From NCBI GenBank assembly GCA_027619145.1, contig JAQCGA010000027.1, positions 1 to 14,616 of the forward strand: a stretch of 14,616 nucleotides of DNA. The letters are read 5' to 3'. The translations under genes and the position numbers were made by a program. Under the pieces are notes generated by a model, which worked only from the letters and a program-made list of their open reading frames with translations, made no database searches and was not told where the DNA came from. Source of the DNA: a bacterium (GTDB lineage Bacteria; Latescibacterota; UBA2968; GCA-2709665). This document shows positions 6,789-13,805 of the stretch, piece by piece. Numbering within the stretch: the first letter of the stretch is position 1; the number at the start of each line of letters is the position of its first letter.

Positions 6789-7690
6789 AACCGCAGGCAG
6801 ATATCGGGGAAGTGGGATATTCTCTTTCTCGAACGCGTATGATGGATTATGTAACGTTGACGAAACCCCGGATTTCGGTGTTTGTGGCTCTGAGTACTAC
6901 GGTGGGTTTTGTGCTGGGTTCTTCGGGATCAGTAGATCTGGGCCGAATGATGCACACGTTGTTGGCTACCTTAATGGTATCTGCCGGATCTGCGGCACTG
7001 AACCAGTTTATTGAGAGAGACCTGGACGCCCGGATGCGCCGCACGGCGAACCGGCCGTTGCCTTCCGGGCGGCTACAGCCTGTGGAGGCTTTTGTTTTTG
7101 GGTTGTTGCTTTGTGCGATCGGCATTTTTTATCTGGGTTTGAAGGTAAGCTGGCTGGTGAGTTTGGTTGCAGCGTTAACGAATTTCATCTACCTGTTTTT
7201 GTATACGCCACTCAAGCAGAAGACAGCGCACAATACTGCTGTGGGTGCGGTTTCGGGTGCATTGCCTCCTGTGGGCGGTTGGGCGGCTGCGCACGGAGAT
7301 CTGGGCATTGGTGCCTGGGTACTTTTCGCAATTATGTTTGCCTGGCAATTCCCTCATTTTTTTTCCATTGCGTGGATTTATCAGGAAGACTACAAGCAGG
7401 GTGGATACCGGATGCTCCCGGTGGAAGATCCGAGCGGTAACCGAACGTCGCATCAGGTGGTTCTGTACAGCCTGGTTTTGCTTCCTCTGGGGCTCATGCC
7501 TTCTTTGTTGCAGATCAGCGGCGGCGTGTATTTTGTGTTCTCTGTACTGCTCACACTGGGGTTGCTGTTTTATAGCTTTGCGTTCGCCCGGTTCAGGACG
7601 GAGCGCCATGCGCGGCATTTGATGCGCGCTACTTTGATTTATCTGCCCGCGCTCTGGGGGATGATGATTCTGGATAAGCTGGCTACCTGA
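6785..7690 (+). CDS. ctaB: Protoheme IX farnesyltransferase (heme O synthase)
   Basis: This 301-residue inner-membrane UbiA-family prenyltransferase adds a farnesyl group to heme b to make heme O, the precursor of heme A. Signature blocks are NQFIERDLDARMRRTANRP (73-91), YTPLKQKTAHNTAVGAVSGA (140-159) with GGWAA following, and FAWQFPHFFSIAWIYQEDY (185-203) with YRMLPVED after it. In the first prenyl-diphosphate site the usual first Asp is Glu77, while Asp79 and Asp81 are kept. About nine hydrophobic helices are visible. GGAAGGGG just upstream supports the ATG. A terminator follows at 7733-7766, so ctaB ends the oxidase unit. No heme A synthase (ctaA) is seen in the window. Confidence 0.95.
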   Translation: MKPQADIGEVGYSLSRTRMMDYVTLTKPRISVFVALSTTVGFVLGSSGSVDLGRMMHTLLATLMVSAGSAALNQFIERDLDARMRRTANRPLPSGRLQPVEAFVFGLLLCAIGIFYLGLKVSWLVSLVAALTNFIYLFLYTPLKQKTAHNTAVGAVSGALPPVGGWAAAHGDLGIGAWVLFAIMFAWQFPHFFSIAWIYQEDYKQGGYRMLPVEDPSGNRTSHQVVLYSLVLLPLGLMPSLLQISGGVYFVFSVLLTLGLLFYSFAFARFRTERHARHLMRATLIYLPALWGMMILDKLAT

Positions 7691-7732
7691 AGTCGCTCCT
7701 TGCCGTTCCTGAATTCTTTTGTTCTACCGGCA

Positions 7733-7766
7733 GGTGGTAGGCTCCTGGCAGCCCTATCACCTTTTT
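7733..7766 (+). terminator. Rho-independent terminator after ctaB
   Basis: The left arm GGTGGTAGGCT (7733-7743) pairs with AGCCCTATCACC (7750-7761), with one G-T wobble, one bulged C and loop CCTGGC. TTTTT follows at 7762-7766, then ATATT. It separates the oxidase operon from the ABC-SCO genes. I see no clear promoter in the remaining 52 bases before the ATPase start, so some read-through is possible. Confidence 0.75.
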
Positions 7767-7818
7767 ATATTGGGTATCTGTGTTTGCTGTGGGGAAATTG
7801 TTACGAAGAGGGGTTGGG

Positions 7819-8748
7819 ATGCCAGTTGCCATTGAGATTGAAGGACTTTGTCATAACTATGGAGATCGGAAGGCGCTGGCCGGGATTGATCTGGAGATTC
7901 AGGAAGGTGAAATCTTTGGCCTGTTGGGCCCTAACGGTGGTGGGAAAACGACACTTTTTCGAATTCTTTGCACGCTTCTGGCACCCTCTGAAGGACAGGT
8001 ACGGATTCTGGGAATGGATGTGTTGCAGGAAATCACACGGGTTCGCAGGCGCATTGGAGTTGTGTTTCAGAACCCGAGTCTGGATCCCAATCTGACGGTT
8101 TGGGAGAACCTGTATCATCAGGGGCACCTGTACGGATTGTCTGGAAGGGCGTTGAGTCAGCGGGTGGACGAAGTGCTTGCACTGGTTCGGATTGCGGACC
8201 GGGCAAGAGATCGGGTGGAGATTCTTTCTGGTGGGCTGAAGCGGCGCGTGGATCTGGCCAAAGGGTTGCTACATCGTCCTTCTGTATTGATTTTTGACGA
8301 ACCGAGCACCGGGTTGGACCCGGGTGCTCGGCGGGCGTTCTGGAACGATCTGGAGGCATTGCGGGCATCAGACGGGATTACGCTGCTTCTGACTACGCAC
8401 TTTATGGAGGAAGCGGAGCGGTGCGACCGGGTGGCCATTCTGGACGAAGGGCAACTTGTGGCCCATGGGACACCGGGAGAACTCAAGCGGGATGTGGGGC
8501 AGGATGTGATTGTCATTGAAACAGAGCAGGCAGCGTCTTTGATAGAGGAAATTCGAGACCGATTTGAAGTGCAGCCGTTCCTGTTGGATGGTACGGTGCG
8601 GATCGAGTGCGAAGACGGGCAAGAACTTCTGAGTTCTCTTTATGCCGCATTCCGAGAGCGGCTGGATGCAATTACACTGGGCAGACCCACACTGGAAGAC
8701 GTGTTTGTGAGCAAGACTGGCCGTAGCTTTCAGTCTGGAGGGGCCTAG
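7819..8748 (+). CDS. ABC-2 type exporter, ATP-binding protein (DrrA-like)
   Basis: This 309-residue cytoplasmic ATPase powers the membrane permease encoded next. It has Walker A GPNGGGKTT (37-45), Q-loop Gln84, signature LSGGLKRR (136-143), Walker B VLIFDE (156-161) and H-loop His194. The C-terminal extension ending in RPTLEDVFVSKTG is typical of DrrA/CcmA-like export ATPases. The ATG at 7819 is preferred because GAGGGG (7808-7813) lies 5 bases upstream; an in-frame start at 7780 lacks a site and would add no conserved sequence. The substrate cannot be read from the sequence. Its place between ctaB and sco1 suggests export of something needed for oxidase maturation. Confidence 0.92.
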   Translation: MPVAIEIEGLCHNYGDRKALAGIDLEIQEGEIFGLLGPNGGGKTTLFRILCTLLAPSEGQVRILGMDVLQEITRVRRRIGVVFQNPSLDPNLTVWENLYHQGHLYGLSGRALSQRVDEVLALVRIADRARDRVEILSGGLKRRVDLAKGLLHRPSVLIFDEPSTGLDPGARRAFWNDLEALRASDGITLLLTTHFMEEAERCDRVAILDEGQLVAHGTPGELKRDVGQDVIVIETEQAASLIEEIRDRFEVQPFLLDGTVRIECEDGQELLSSLYAAFRERLDAITLGRPTLEDVFVSKTGRSFQSGGA

Positions 8749-8751
8749 GAT

Positions 8752-9567
8752 ATGGCTGAATCTGTGCGAGAAAAGCCACTTCTGCTTCTTCCAGCGTTCA
8801 CACTCTGGAAGCGTGAGTTGGTCCGGTTTGCGCGCGATCGGAACCGGCTCTTTGGTGCGATTGGTCAGCCCTTGTTATTCTGGATTCTGGTTGGTTCGGG
8901 CCTGAATGCCTCGTTTTTGCCGGCCGGGCAAACCGGGCAGATGAGTTATCTGGAATATATTTACCCAGGAACGCTGTTGCTGATTTTGTTGTTCACGGCT
9001 ATTTTTTCAACGATCACGGTGGTGGAAGACCGGAAGGAAGGATTTTTGCAGTCTGTGCTTGTCGCGCCGGTTTCCAGGTCTGGCCTGGTGTTGGGCAAGG
9101 TGATGGGCGGTACAACGCTGGCGATGCTTGAAGGTATGGTTTTTCTGGTATTTGCCTTGCAACTGGATATTCCGTTTTCTGTCCAGTCGATTCTGGCAAC
9201 AGTGGGGGTTCTTTTTCTAATGGCTCTGGGGCTTACGGGAATGGGATTTGCCATTGCCTGGCGGATGTCGTCCACTGCAGGGTTTCATGCCATTATGAAT
9301 TTGTTCTTGTTGCCAATGTGGTTGCTCTCTGGTGCATTTTTTCCGGCGTCTGGGGCTCCTTTCTGGCTGGCATGGGTTATTTATATTAACCCTCTTACGT
9401 ACGGAATGGCGGCGCTTCGGCATGCGCTGTATATGGAAGCACCTTTCAGAGCCGGAGATTCCCCAACGATGGGGCTTTGCCTGGTTATTACGGCCTTGTT
9501 TGCCCTGTTCACCTTGGCGGTGTCCATTGGTGTGGTAGGACGAAGAGAGAAAAGGAGGAGTGGATGA
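8752..9567 (+). CDS. ABC-2 type exporter, permease
   Basis: This 271-residue inner-membrane protein has about six helices. LWKRELVRFARDRNRL precedes the first helix, and EDRKEGFLQSVLVAPVSR (92-109) is the conserved cytoplasmic loop of ABC-2 permeases. WLLSGAFFPASGAP and YINPLTYGMAALRH (211-224) complete the family pattern. It is the partner of the ATPase encoded 3 bases upstream, with GGAGGGG (8737-8743) 8 bases before the ATG. Its TGA overlaps the ATG of sco1 (ATGA), so ATPase, permease and SCO1 are probably translated as one unit. The substrate is unknown. Confidence 0.92.
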   Translation: MAESVREKPLLLLPAFTLWKRELVRFARDRNRLFGAIGQPLLFWILVGSGLNASFLPAGQTGQMSYLEYIYPGTLLLILLFTAIFSTITVVEDRKEGFLQSVLVAPVSRSGLVLGKVMGGTTLAMLEGMVFLVFALQLDIPFSVQSILATVGVLFLMALGLTGMGFAIAWRMSSTAGFHAIMNLFLLPMWLLSGAFFPASGAPFWLAWVIYINPLTYGMAALRHALYMEAPFRAGDSPTMGLCLVITALFALFTLAVSIGVVGRREKRRSG

Positions 9568-10202
9568 GCGACCCGCGAAAAATGCGTCGGAATGCGGTAA
9601 TCCTGGGGGCCGTTGCTGTGGCTTTGATGGTGGGAATCGGGGGATATTTCTTTTGGCGGGAAGTGAAGGCTATTCGTGCGGCAAAGGCGTTGCCGGTGCT
9701 GGGGGTGGTGCCCAATTTTGAGTTGATAGAGCGAAGCGGAAAGTCGGTTAGCCTGGCAGATCTTCGCGGTAAGGTGTGGGTTGCAGATTTCATCTTTACG
9801 CACTGTGCCGGGCCCTGCCCGTTGCTTTCGATGCGGATGCAGGAGCTGCAAGAGCCTCTTTATAAAATGCCCGGTGTTACCCTGGTTTCGATCTCGGTGG
9901 ATCCGGAACGGGACACGCCGCAGGTATTTCGGGAGTACGCAAAGCGGTATGAAGCGGATGAGGAGCGATGGCTGTTCTTGACGGGAGAAAAAGCGGATGT
10001 GTACGGTTTGATCCGGCGTGGTTTCCAGGTTACGGTAGACAATAGCCCGGAAGAGGAAGAGAACGATCAGATTATGCACAGTCTACGTTTTGCACTGGTA
10101 GACCAGAAAGGCCAGGTGCGGGCCTATTATAATGGGATGGAACCAGACCTGGCAGAGAAACTTCTTCCGGATGTTGAAGTGTTGTTGCGGGAGCGGAACT
10201 GA
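9564..10202 (+). CDS. sco1: SCO1/SenC copper chaperone for cytochrome oxidase
   Basis: This 212-residue, membrane-anchored, thioredoxin-fold protein faces the periplasm and helps load copper into the CuA site of subunit II. An N-terminal anchor (about 11-31) follows the basic MSDPRKMRRN. The copper ligands are Cys81 and Cys85 in THCAGPCP, and His172 in MHSLRFALVD. SISVDPERDTP (109-119) is the family's second conserved block. The ATG at 9564 overlaps the permease stop and has AAAGGAGG (9551-9558) upstream. The gene ends 7 bases from the end of the convergent regulator gene, and I see no clear shared terminator there. Confidence 0.95.
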   Translation: MSDPRKMRRNAVILGAVAVALMVGIGGYFFWREVKAIRAAKALPVLGVVPNFELIERSGKSVSLADLRGKVWVADFIFTHCAGPCPLLSMRMQELQEPLYKMPGVTLVSISVDPERDTPQVFREYAKRYEADEERWLFLTGEKADVYGLIRRGFQVTVDNSPEEEENDQIMHSLRFALVDQKGQVRAYYNGMEPDLAEKLLPDVEVLLRERN

Positions 10203-10209
10203 GGTCGTA

Positions 10210-11601
10210 CTACGGAGTTTCTGCGCCGAGGTCGTATTTGTCCAGGCGATAGCGGAGTGTACCTCGGGTGAGGCCCAGCATCTTGGCGGCCCGAACCTGG
10301 TTGCCTCCGGTCATTTCCAGGGCCTGCTCAATGAGATCCCGGTTGACGTCATCCAATACAATGCCTTCTGCCGGTAGTTTGAACCTGCCGGGTTCGGCCA
10401 CTGGTGTACTGGCAGTGGTTCCTCTGGTGGGCGGGCGTAAGAATTCGAGGTGTTCGGTTAAGAGGGTGTCTCCTTCTTCCAGCAAAACGATGCGCTCAAG
10501 CGTATTTCTGAGTTCCCGAACATTGCCTTTCCAGTTGTACATCAGGAGGCGTTCTTCAGCATCCGGGTGAATGCGAGACATCGATTTACTAAAGGAGCCG
10601 CTGAACTCCTGAAGGAAACGCTCTGCAAGGGGGATGATATCGTCTTTGCGTTCTCGGAGCGGTGGAATGTACAGGGCGGCCACGTTGAGTCGGTAAAACA
10701 GGTCTTCCCGAAAGAAGCCGGCTTCAATGGCTTGTCCAAGATCCCGGTTGGTGGCCGCAACAATGCGTACGTCCACATGGATATTTTTGTTGCCTCCCAC
10801 GCGATAAAAGGATTTCTCTTCGAGAACACGCAACAGCTTGATCTGGTTTTCCAGGCTGAGTTCGCCCACTTCGTCTAGAAAGAGTGTGCCGCCGTCTGCG
10901 GATTCGAATTTTCCGGGACGAGATTGTTGCGCACCGGTAAAAGCGCCTTTTTCGTGGCCAAATAACTCGGCTTCTACCAGGTCTTTCGAAATGGCTCCAC
11001 AATTGATGGGCACAAACGGACCCTGGCTGCGGCTGCCCCGGTAGTGAAGGAGTTGGGCGATAATCTCTTTTCCTGTGCCGCTTTCACCTTCAATGAGAAC
11101 GGTGGTGGTTTCACTGCCTGCGATACGTTCTGCCAGACGAATAATTTTCCGGAAGGCCTGGCTTTCGGCGATGATCTTATCGAAGTCAATTTTTTCCATC
11201 TGCGCTGTACGCAACATCTGGACTTCTCGGCGCAGGCGCACAGTTTCGAGCGTTTCTCCAATCAGGATGCGGAGTTCATCGGTGTTGAAAGGTTTTGCAA
11301 TATAGTTTCGCGCACCGGCTTTCATTGCGGACACTGCAGTTTTAATGTCGCTTTCTGCGGTAATCATGATAACCGCAACGTCCGGATCGAGCTTTGTGAT
11401 TTGTTTGAGCACTTCAATGCCGTCAATGCCAGGTAGACCAATGTCGAGCAACGCCAGGTCCGGGCTCTCTTTTTCTGCAAGTTCCACGCCTTCTTCGCCA
11501 GACATTGCGGATATCACCGTATGCCCTTCGTTCTCAATTACTTTTTCCAGAAGGGTCCGAATGGTCAGGTCGTCGTCTACTACAAGGACTTTGTGTTTCA
11601 T
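10210..11601 (-). CDS. NtrC-family sigma-54-dependent response regulator
   Basis: This 463-residue transcription activator has three domains. The receiver (1-120) has acidic residues Asp10-Asp11, phospho-acceptor Asp53, Thr81 and Lys103. The AAA+ domain (about 142-375) has Walker A GESGTGKE (172-179), the sigma-54 contact loop GAFTGA (219-224), Walker B with Asp243-Glu244 and FREDLFYRLN with arginine-finger candidates Arg298 and Arg304. The C-terminal Fis-type helix-turn-helix is NQVRAAKMLGLTRGTLRYRL (434-453). All residues needed for phosphorylation, ATP hydrolysis and sigma-54 contact are present. No histidine kinase is adjacent, so it is an orphan in this window. Its targets are unknown, and I found no -24/-12 promoter near the neighbouring genes. 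A weak GGGGTGA lies about 10 bases before the ATG. Confidence 0.95.
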   Translation of the reverse strand: MKHKVLVVDDDLTIRTLLEKVIENEGHTVISAMSGEEGVELAEKESPDLALLDIGLPGIDGIEVLKQITKLDPDVAVIMITAESDIKTAVSAMKAGARNYIAKPFNTDELRILIGETLETVRLRREVQMLRTAQMEKIDFDKIIAESQAFRKIIRLAERIAGSETTTVLIEGESGTGKEIIAQLLHYRGSRSQGPFVPINCGAISKDLVEAELFGHEKGAFTGAQQSRPGKFESADGGTLFLDEVGELSLENQIKLLRVLEEKSFYRVGGNKNIHVDVRIVAATNRDLGQAIEAGFFREDLFYRLNVAALYIPPLRERKDDIIPLAERFLQEFSGSFSKSMSRIHPDAEERLLMYNWKGNVRELRNTLERIVLLEEGDTLLTEHLEFLRPPTRGTTASTPVAEPGRFKLPAEGIVLDDVNRDLIEQALEMTGGNQVRAAKMLGLTRGTLRYRLDKYDLGAETP

Positions 11602-11664
11602 ATTTGGCTATTCACCCCGACAATATTCAGTTTTTGGCTGGAACCCAATTGTTGTTAAGTAGTC

Positions 11665-11695
11665 AGAATAAAAGCGGTTACCTCGCGGTTGTCAA
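11665..11695 (-). promoter_or_regulatory. Candidate sigma-70 promoter for the response regulator
   Basis: On the minus strand a perfect TTGACA (11690-11695) is followed by TTTATT with a 17-base spacer (11667-11672), or by TATTCT with a 19-base spacer (11665-11670). Each -10 candidate matches the consensus at four of six bases. The leader before the ATG would be about 55-60 bases. Confidence 0.4.
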
Positions 11696-11699
11696 GGGA

Positions 11700-11740
11700 T
11701 TTTATGCCTGCGGCCAGGGCAATGATCTCCGTGCATAAAA
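11700..11740. repeat. Inverted repeat in the divergent intergenic region
   Basis: TTTTATGC (11700-11707) and GCATAAAA (11733-11740) form a perfect 8-bp dyad with a 25-base spacer. It lies just upstream of the candidate -35 of the response regulator and before the lipoprotein gene. It could be an operator or looping site for either gene. No regulator is assigned. Confidence 0.5.
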
Positions 11741-11768
11741 GGCTTTGAAAAAGGAAATACGAAACGCT

Positions 11769-12458
11769 ATGCGATGGATATTGCTGTTTACCTGCCTGGG
11801 CTGGTTTGTGGGCTGTAGCCTGGTGGACCGACAAAAAGAACCCCAGATTCTGGATATTCATACGGACCAGGACACCTATCAGTCCATTGGTAGAAGTAGC
11901 AAGGTGCGGATTACATTGTTTACGGACGACCCGGACAATGACGAACTCGACTTTCTCTGGAGGTCCACGGGTGGGAAATTTGAGAAGAGCGGGCGTGATA
12001 CTCTGGTAGATCTTTTTCAGGATTCGGTTTCGGTGGTCTGGGTGGCACCGGGCAATGTGGGGCTCTATGATTTGCTTGTAGAGGTTACAGACGGGAAGTC
12101 TGGCGTAAAAGCAACGTCTTCTTTGCAAATGCTGGTTACGCAGGTGTCGCCTGTTGCGGTTGCAGGTGAAAACCAGACTGTTGTGTACAGTGATGCCTTG
12201 CGGATTCTCCTGGACGGTACCCAGAGTTATGACCCGGAGAGAGACAAGCTGAATTTTATATGGAAGCAGGTGGGAGGCCCCGGTGTTGACCTAGCCAGCG
12301 GCGGAAGTGGGAGTCCATCTTTTCCCGCACTTGCCCCGGCGGATTACGTTTTTATTTTACAGGTTAGCGACGATGCAGCCGATACGACAGATGCCCTAAC
12401 GAGTAGTCCGGATACGGTGGTCGTACGTGTGAGTGACCGCGAGGGCAGGGGGCCGTGA
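11769..12458 (+). CDS. Lipoprotein with two PKD/Ig-like domains
   Basis: From the ATG at 11769 this is a 229-residue protein whose signal peptide ends in LGWFVGC, so Cys16 is the likely lipidated residue; the -3 Phe is not ideal for a lipobox. Two beta-rich domains follow. The first has DDPDNDELDFLWRSTGG and ends in YDLLVEVTDGKSG. The second has VAGENQTVV, then LDGTQSYDPERDKLNFIWKQ and YVFILQVSDDA, a typical PKD/K319L-like pattern. No enzymatic site is seen, so a structural or binding role at the cell envelope is likely. An in-frame TTG at 11745 would add MKKEIRNA, a good basic signal-peptide n-region, but AAAGG sits too close to it. The start is therefore uncertain. A terminator follows the gene. 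Confidence 0.75.
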   Translation: MRWILLFTCLGWFVGCSLVDRQKEPQILDIHTDQDTYQSIGRSSKVRITLFTDDPDNDELDFLWRSTGGKFEKSGRDTLVDLFQDSVSVVWVAPGNVGLYDLLVEVTDGKSGVKATSSLQMLVTQVSPVAVAGENQTVVYSDALRILLDGTQSYDPERDKLNFIWKQVGGPGVDLASGGSGSPSFPALAPADYVFILQVSDDAADTTDALTSSPDTVVVRVSDREGRGP

Positions 12459-12485
12459 TGGGAGCTAGGCGAGATCGATTTAGGA

Positions 12486-12536
12486 CCCGCACCTGCGGGA
12501 CGAACCGGAGCAGGCGTATGCCCTGCTCTTTTTCTT
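12486..12536 (+). terminator. Hairpin pair with rho-independent terminator before the flippase gene
   Basis: The terminator is GAGCAGG (12508-12514) pairing with CCTGCTC (12522-12528) across a 7-base loop, followed by TTTTTCTTT. A smaller hairpin, CCCGC (12486-12490) and GCGGG (12495-12499), lies just before it. CCTGC at 12492-12496 can also pair with GCAGG at 12510-12514 and so compete with the terminator stem. Only 28 bases separate the T-run from the next start codon. Confidence 0.75.
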
Positions 12537-12551
12537 TGCCTGGCAACACAT

Positions 12552-12557
12552 GGGAGG
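12552..12557 (+). promoter_or_regulatory. Ribosome-binding site that fixes a GTG start for the flippase
   Basis: GGGAGG lies 7 bases before the GTG at 12565. The in-frame ATG at 12550 overlaps this site, so translation from the GTG is more likely. Confidence 0.65.
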
Positions 12558-12564
12558 CTGTTTT

Positions 12565-13767
12565 GTGAGGCGTGTGTCTGTGAATGCATTTTTGCTCACC
12601 TTAGAAAAAGCGGCGCATCTGCTGGGGGCCATGCTGATGCTGGTGCTGGTGGCCCGGATGCTGGGCGTGCAAGGTCTGGCGGATTACGGTCTGATCATTG
12701 GGCTTACGGCTTTTTTTGTCCCACTACTGGACGTGGGGTTGAACAACCGGTTGATTAAGGCAGCGGGGAGCGGTGCGCATACGGCCTGCAGCGATGCTGT
12801 TTCGTACAAGCTTGCTGCATCTGGTCCGGCTCTGTTGCTTATGGTTTTGTCTGCAGGTGCGATGAATGCTTCTCAGGAAGTCCTTATCACTGTTGTGCTC
12901 ATTGGCGCTTCTACGGTGGCTATGAGCCTGGGTGATGCGTTCAATTCGGTGTTCAAAGGGCTACAACGACCTGGGTTCAGCGCTGTGCTGATGGGAGGGC
13001 TGAACGTATTGCTTCTGGGTGCTGGTGCACTGGTTATGAAGTTCGGGTACGGACTGGTGGGCCTGGGTGCCTGTTTTCTGCTTTCCCGGGGTGTCTATGC
13101 CGGGTGTGGGTACTTGCTGGTGCGCAGGTTTGTGCCCGGTCTTTCCTTTCGGCCTGTATTCCGGAAGGACCTGATTGTGGATGGGCTGCAACATTTGCCA
13201 GCCGTTTATTTTTTGGGGAATTTGCTACATCTAACTTATATCGTTACGTATCTGACTTCGACCAGTACAGTTGCTGCAGAGTACGCCATTGGGTACCGGT
13301 TGGCATCTGCACTTTTTGTCCTGGTGGGTGCAAGCCTGGAGGCGTTCTTGCCCGCATTGACACAGCGCGTCCGAAATGTGTCTGATTTGCGCGGCATTTT
13401 GCTGCGGGCATCTGCAGCACTGGGTATTCTCTCGTTGCTGGTATCTTTCCTGGTGCAGGTGGCTGCGCGTCCGGCCATTCTCGCTGTGCTGGGAGCGCCT
13501 TATGTTTCTGCGGCATACCCGGCAGGCCTGTTGGCCTGGACGGTGCCTCCATTTGTGCTGTGTGGCCTGGCGCATACGGCACTGCTTGCAATGGACCGGC
13601 AACGTTCTGCGGTGTGGGTCTTGCTTGCGTTGTTGGTGGCGGGTACGGGGTTGGGTGCTGTGGTGGCTCCGTTTTGGGGGCCTGCAGGTACCGCGCTTGC
13701 GCCCACGGCGACAGTCTGTATATTTGGAATTGGGTTGTGGGGGATGGTTTTCCGAAAAACGGCGTGA
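12565..13767 (+). CDS. MOP-superfamily flippase-like polysaccharide transport protein
   Basis: This is a 400-residue, very hydrophobic protein with roughly 12 helices. It starts with VRRVSVNAFLLTLEKAAHLL and LVLVARMLGVQGLADYGLI, the usual opening of Wzx-like flippases (an alpha-helical start, then a G-x-x-x-x-A-x-Y-G-like motif). GLNNRLIKAAG and FNSVFKGLQRPGFSAVL fit the family's loops. Such proteins move lipid-linked sugars across the inner membrane. No glycosyltransferase or polymerase gene lies next to it here, so the substrate is unknown. The gene follows a terminator by only 28 bases and converges on the polymerase gene with 9 bases between the stops. Confidence 0.8.
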   Translation: MRRVSVNAFLLTLEKAAHLLGAMLMLVLVARMLGVQGLADYGLIIGLTAFFVPLLDVGLNNRLIKAAGSGAHTACSDAVSYKLAASGPALLLMVLSAGAMNASQEVLITVVLIGASTVAMSLGDAFNSVFKGLQRPGFSAVLMGGLNVLLLGAGALVMKFGYGLVGLGACFLLSRGVYAGCGYLLVRRFVPGLSFRPVFRKDLIVDGLQHLPAVYFLGNLLHLTYIVTYLTSTSTVAAEYAIGYRLASALFVLVGASLEAFLPALTQRVRNVSDLRGILLRASAALGILSLLVSFLVQVAARPAILAVLGAPYVSAAYPAGLLAWTVPPFVLCGLAHTALLAMDRQRSAVWVLLALLVAGTGLGAVVAPFWGPAGTALAPTATVCIFGIGLWGMVFRKTA

Positions 13768-13775
13768 CGGGGAGG

Positions 13776-13805
13776 CTCAGGAATCGAAGAGGCTGAGTTG
13801 TTTTT
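13776..13805 (+). terminator. Weak candidate terminator after the flippase, inside the polymerase 3' end
   Basis: CTCAG (13776-13780) can pair with CTGAG (13793-13797), with two further G-T pairs outside, a 12-base loop and then TTGTTTTT. The stem is short and the site lies within the coding end of the opposite gene. Confidence 0.3.

Noticed and set aside
10201..10236. Direct repeat GAGGTCGTA (10201-10209 and 10228-10236) at the convergent gene ends
   Set aside because: Only two short copies, one inside coding sequence; no third copy or structure suggests more than chance or a small duplication.
11630..11660. Possible sigma-54 (-24/-12) promoter around TGGCTGG..TTGTTG
   Set aside because: The spacing and the -12 GC do not match the consensus; no other intergenic region gave a match either.
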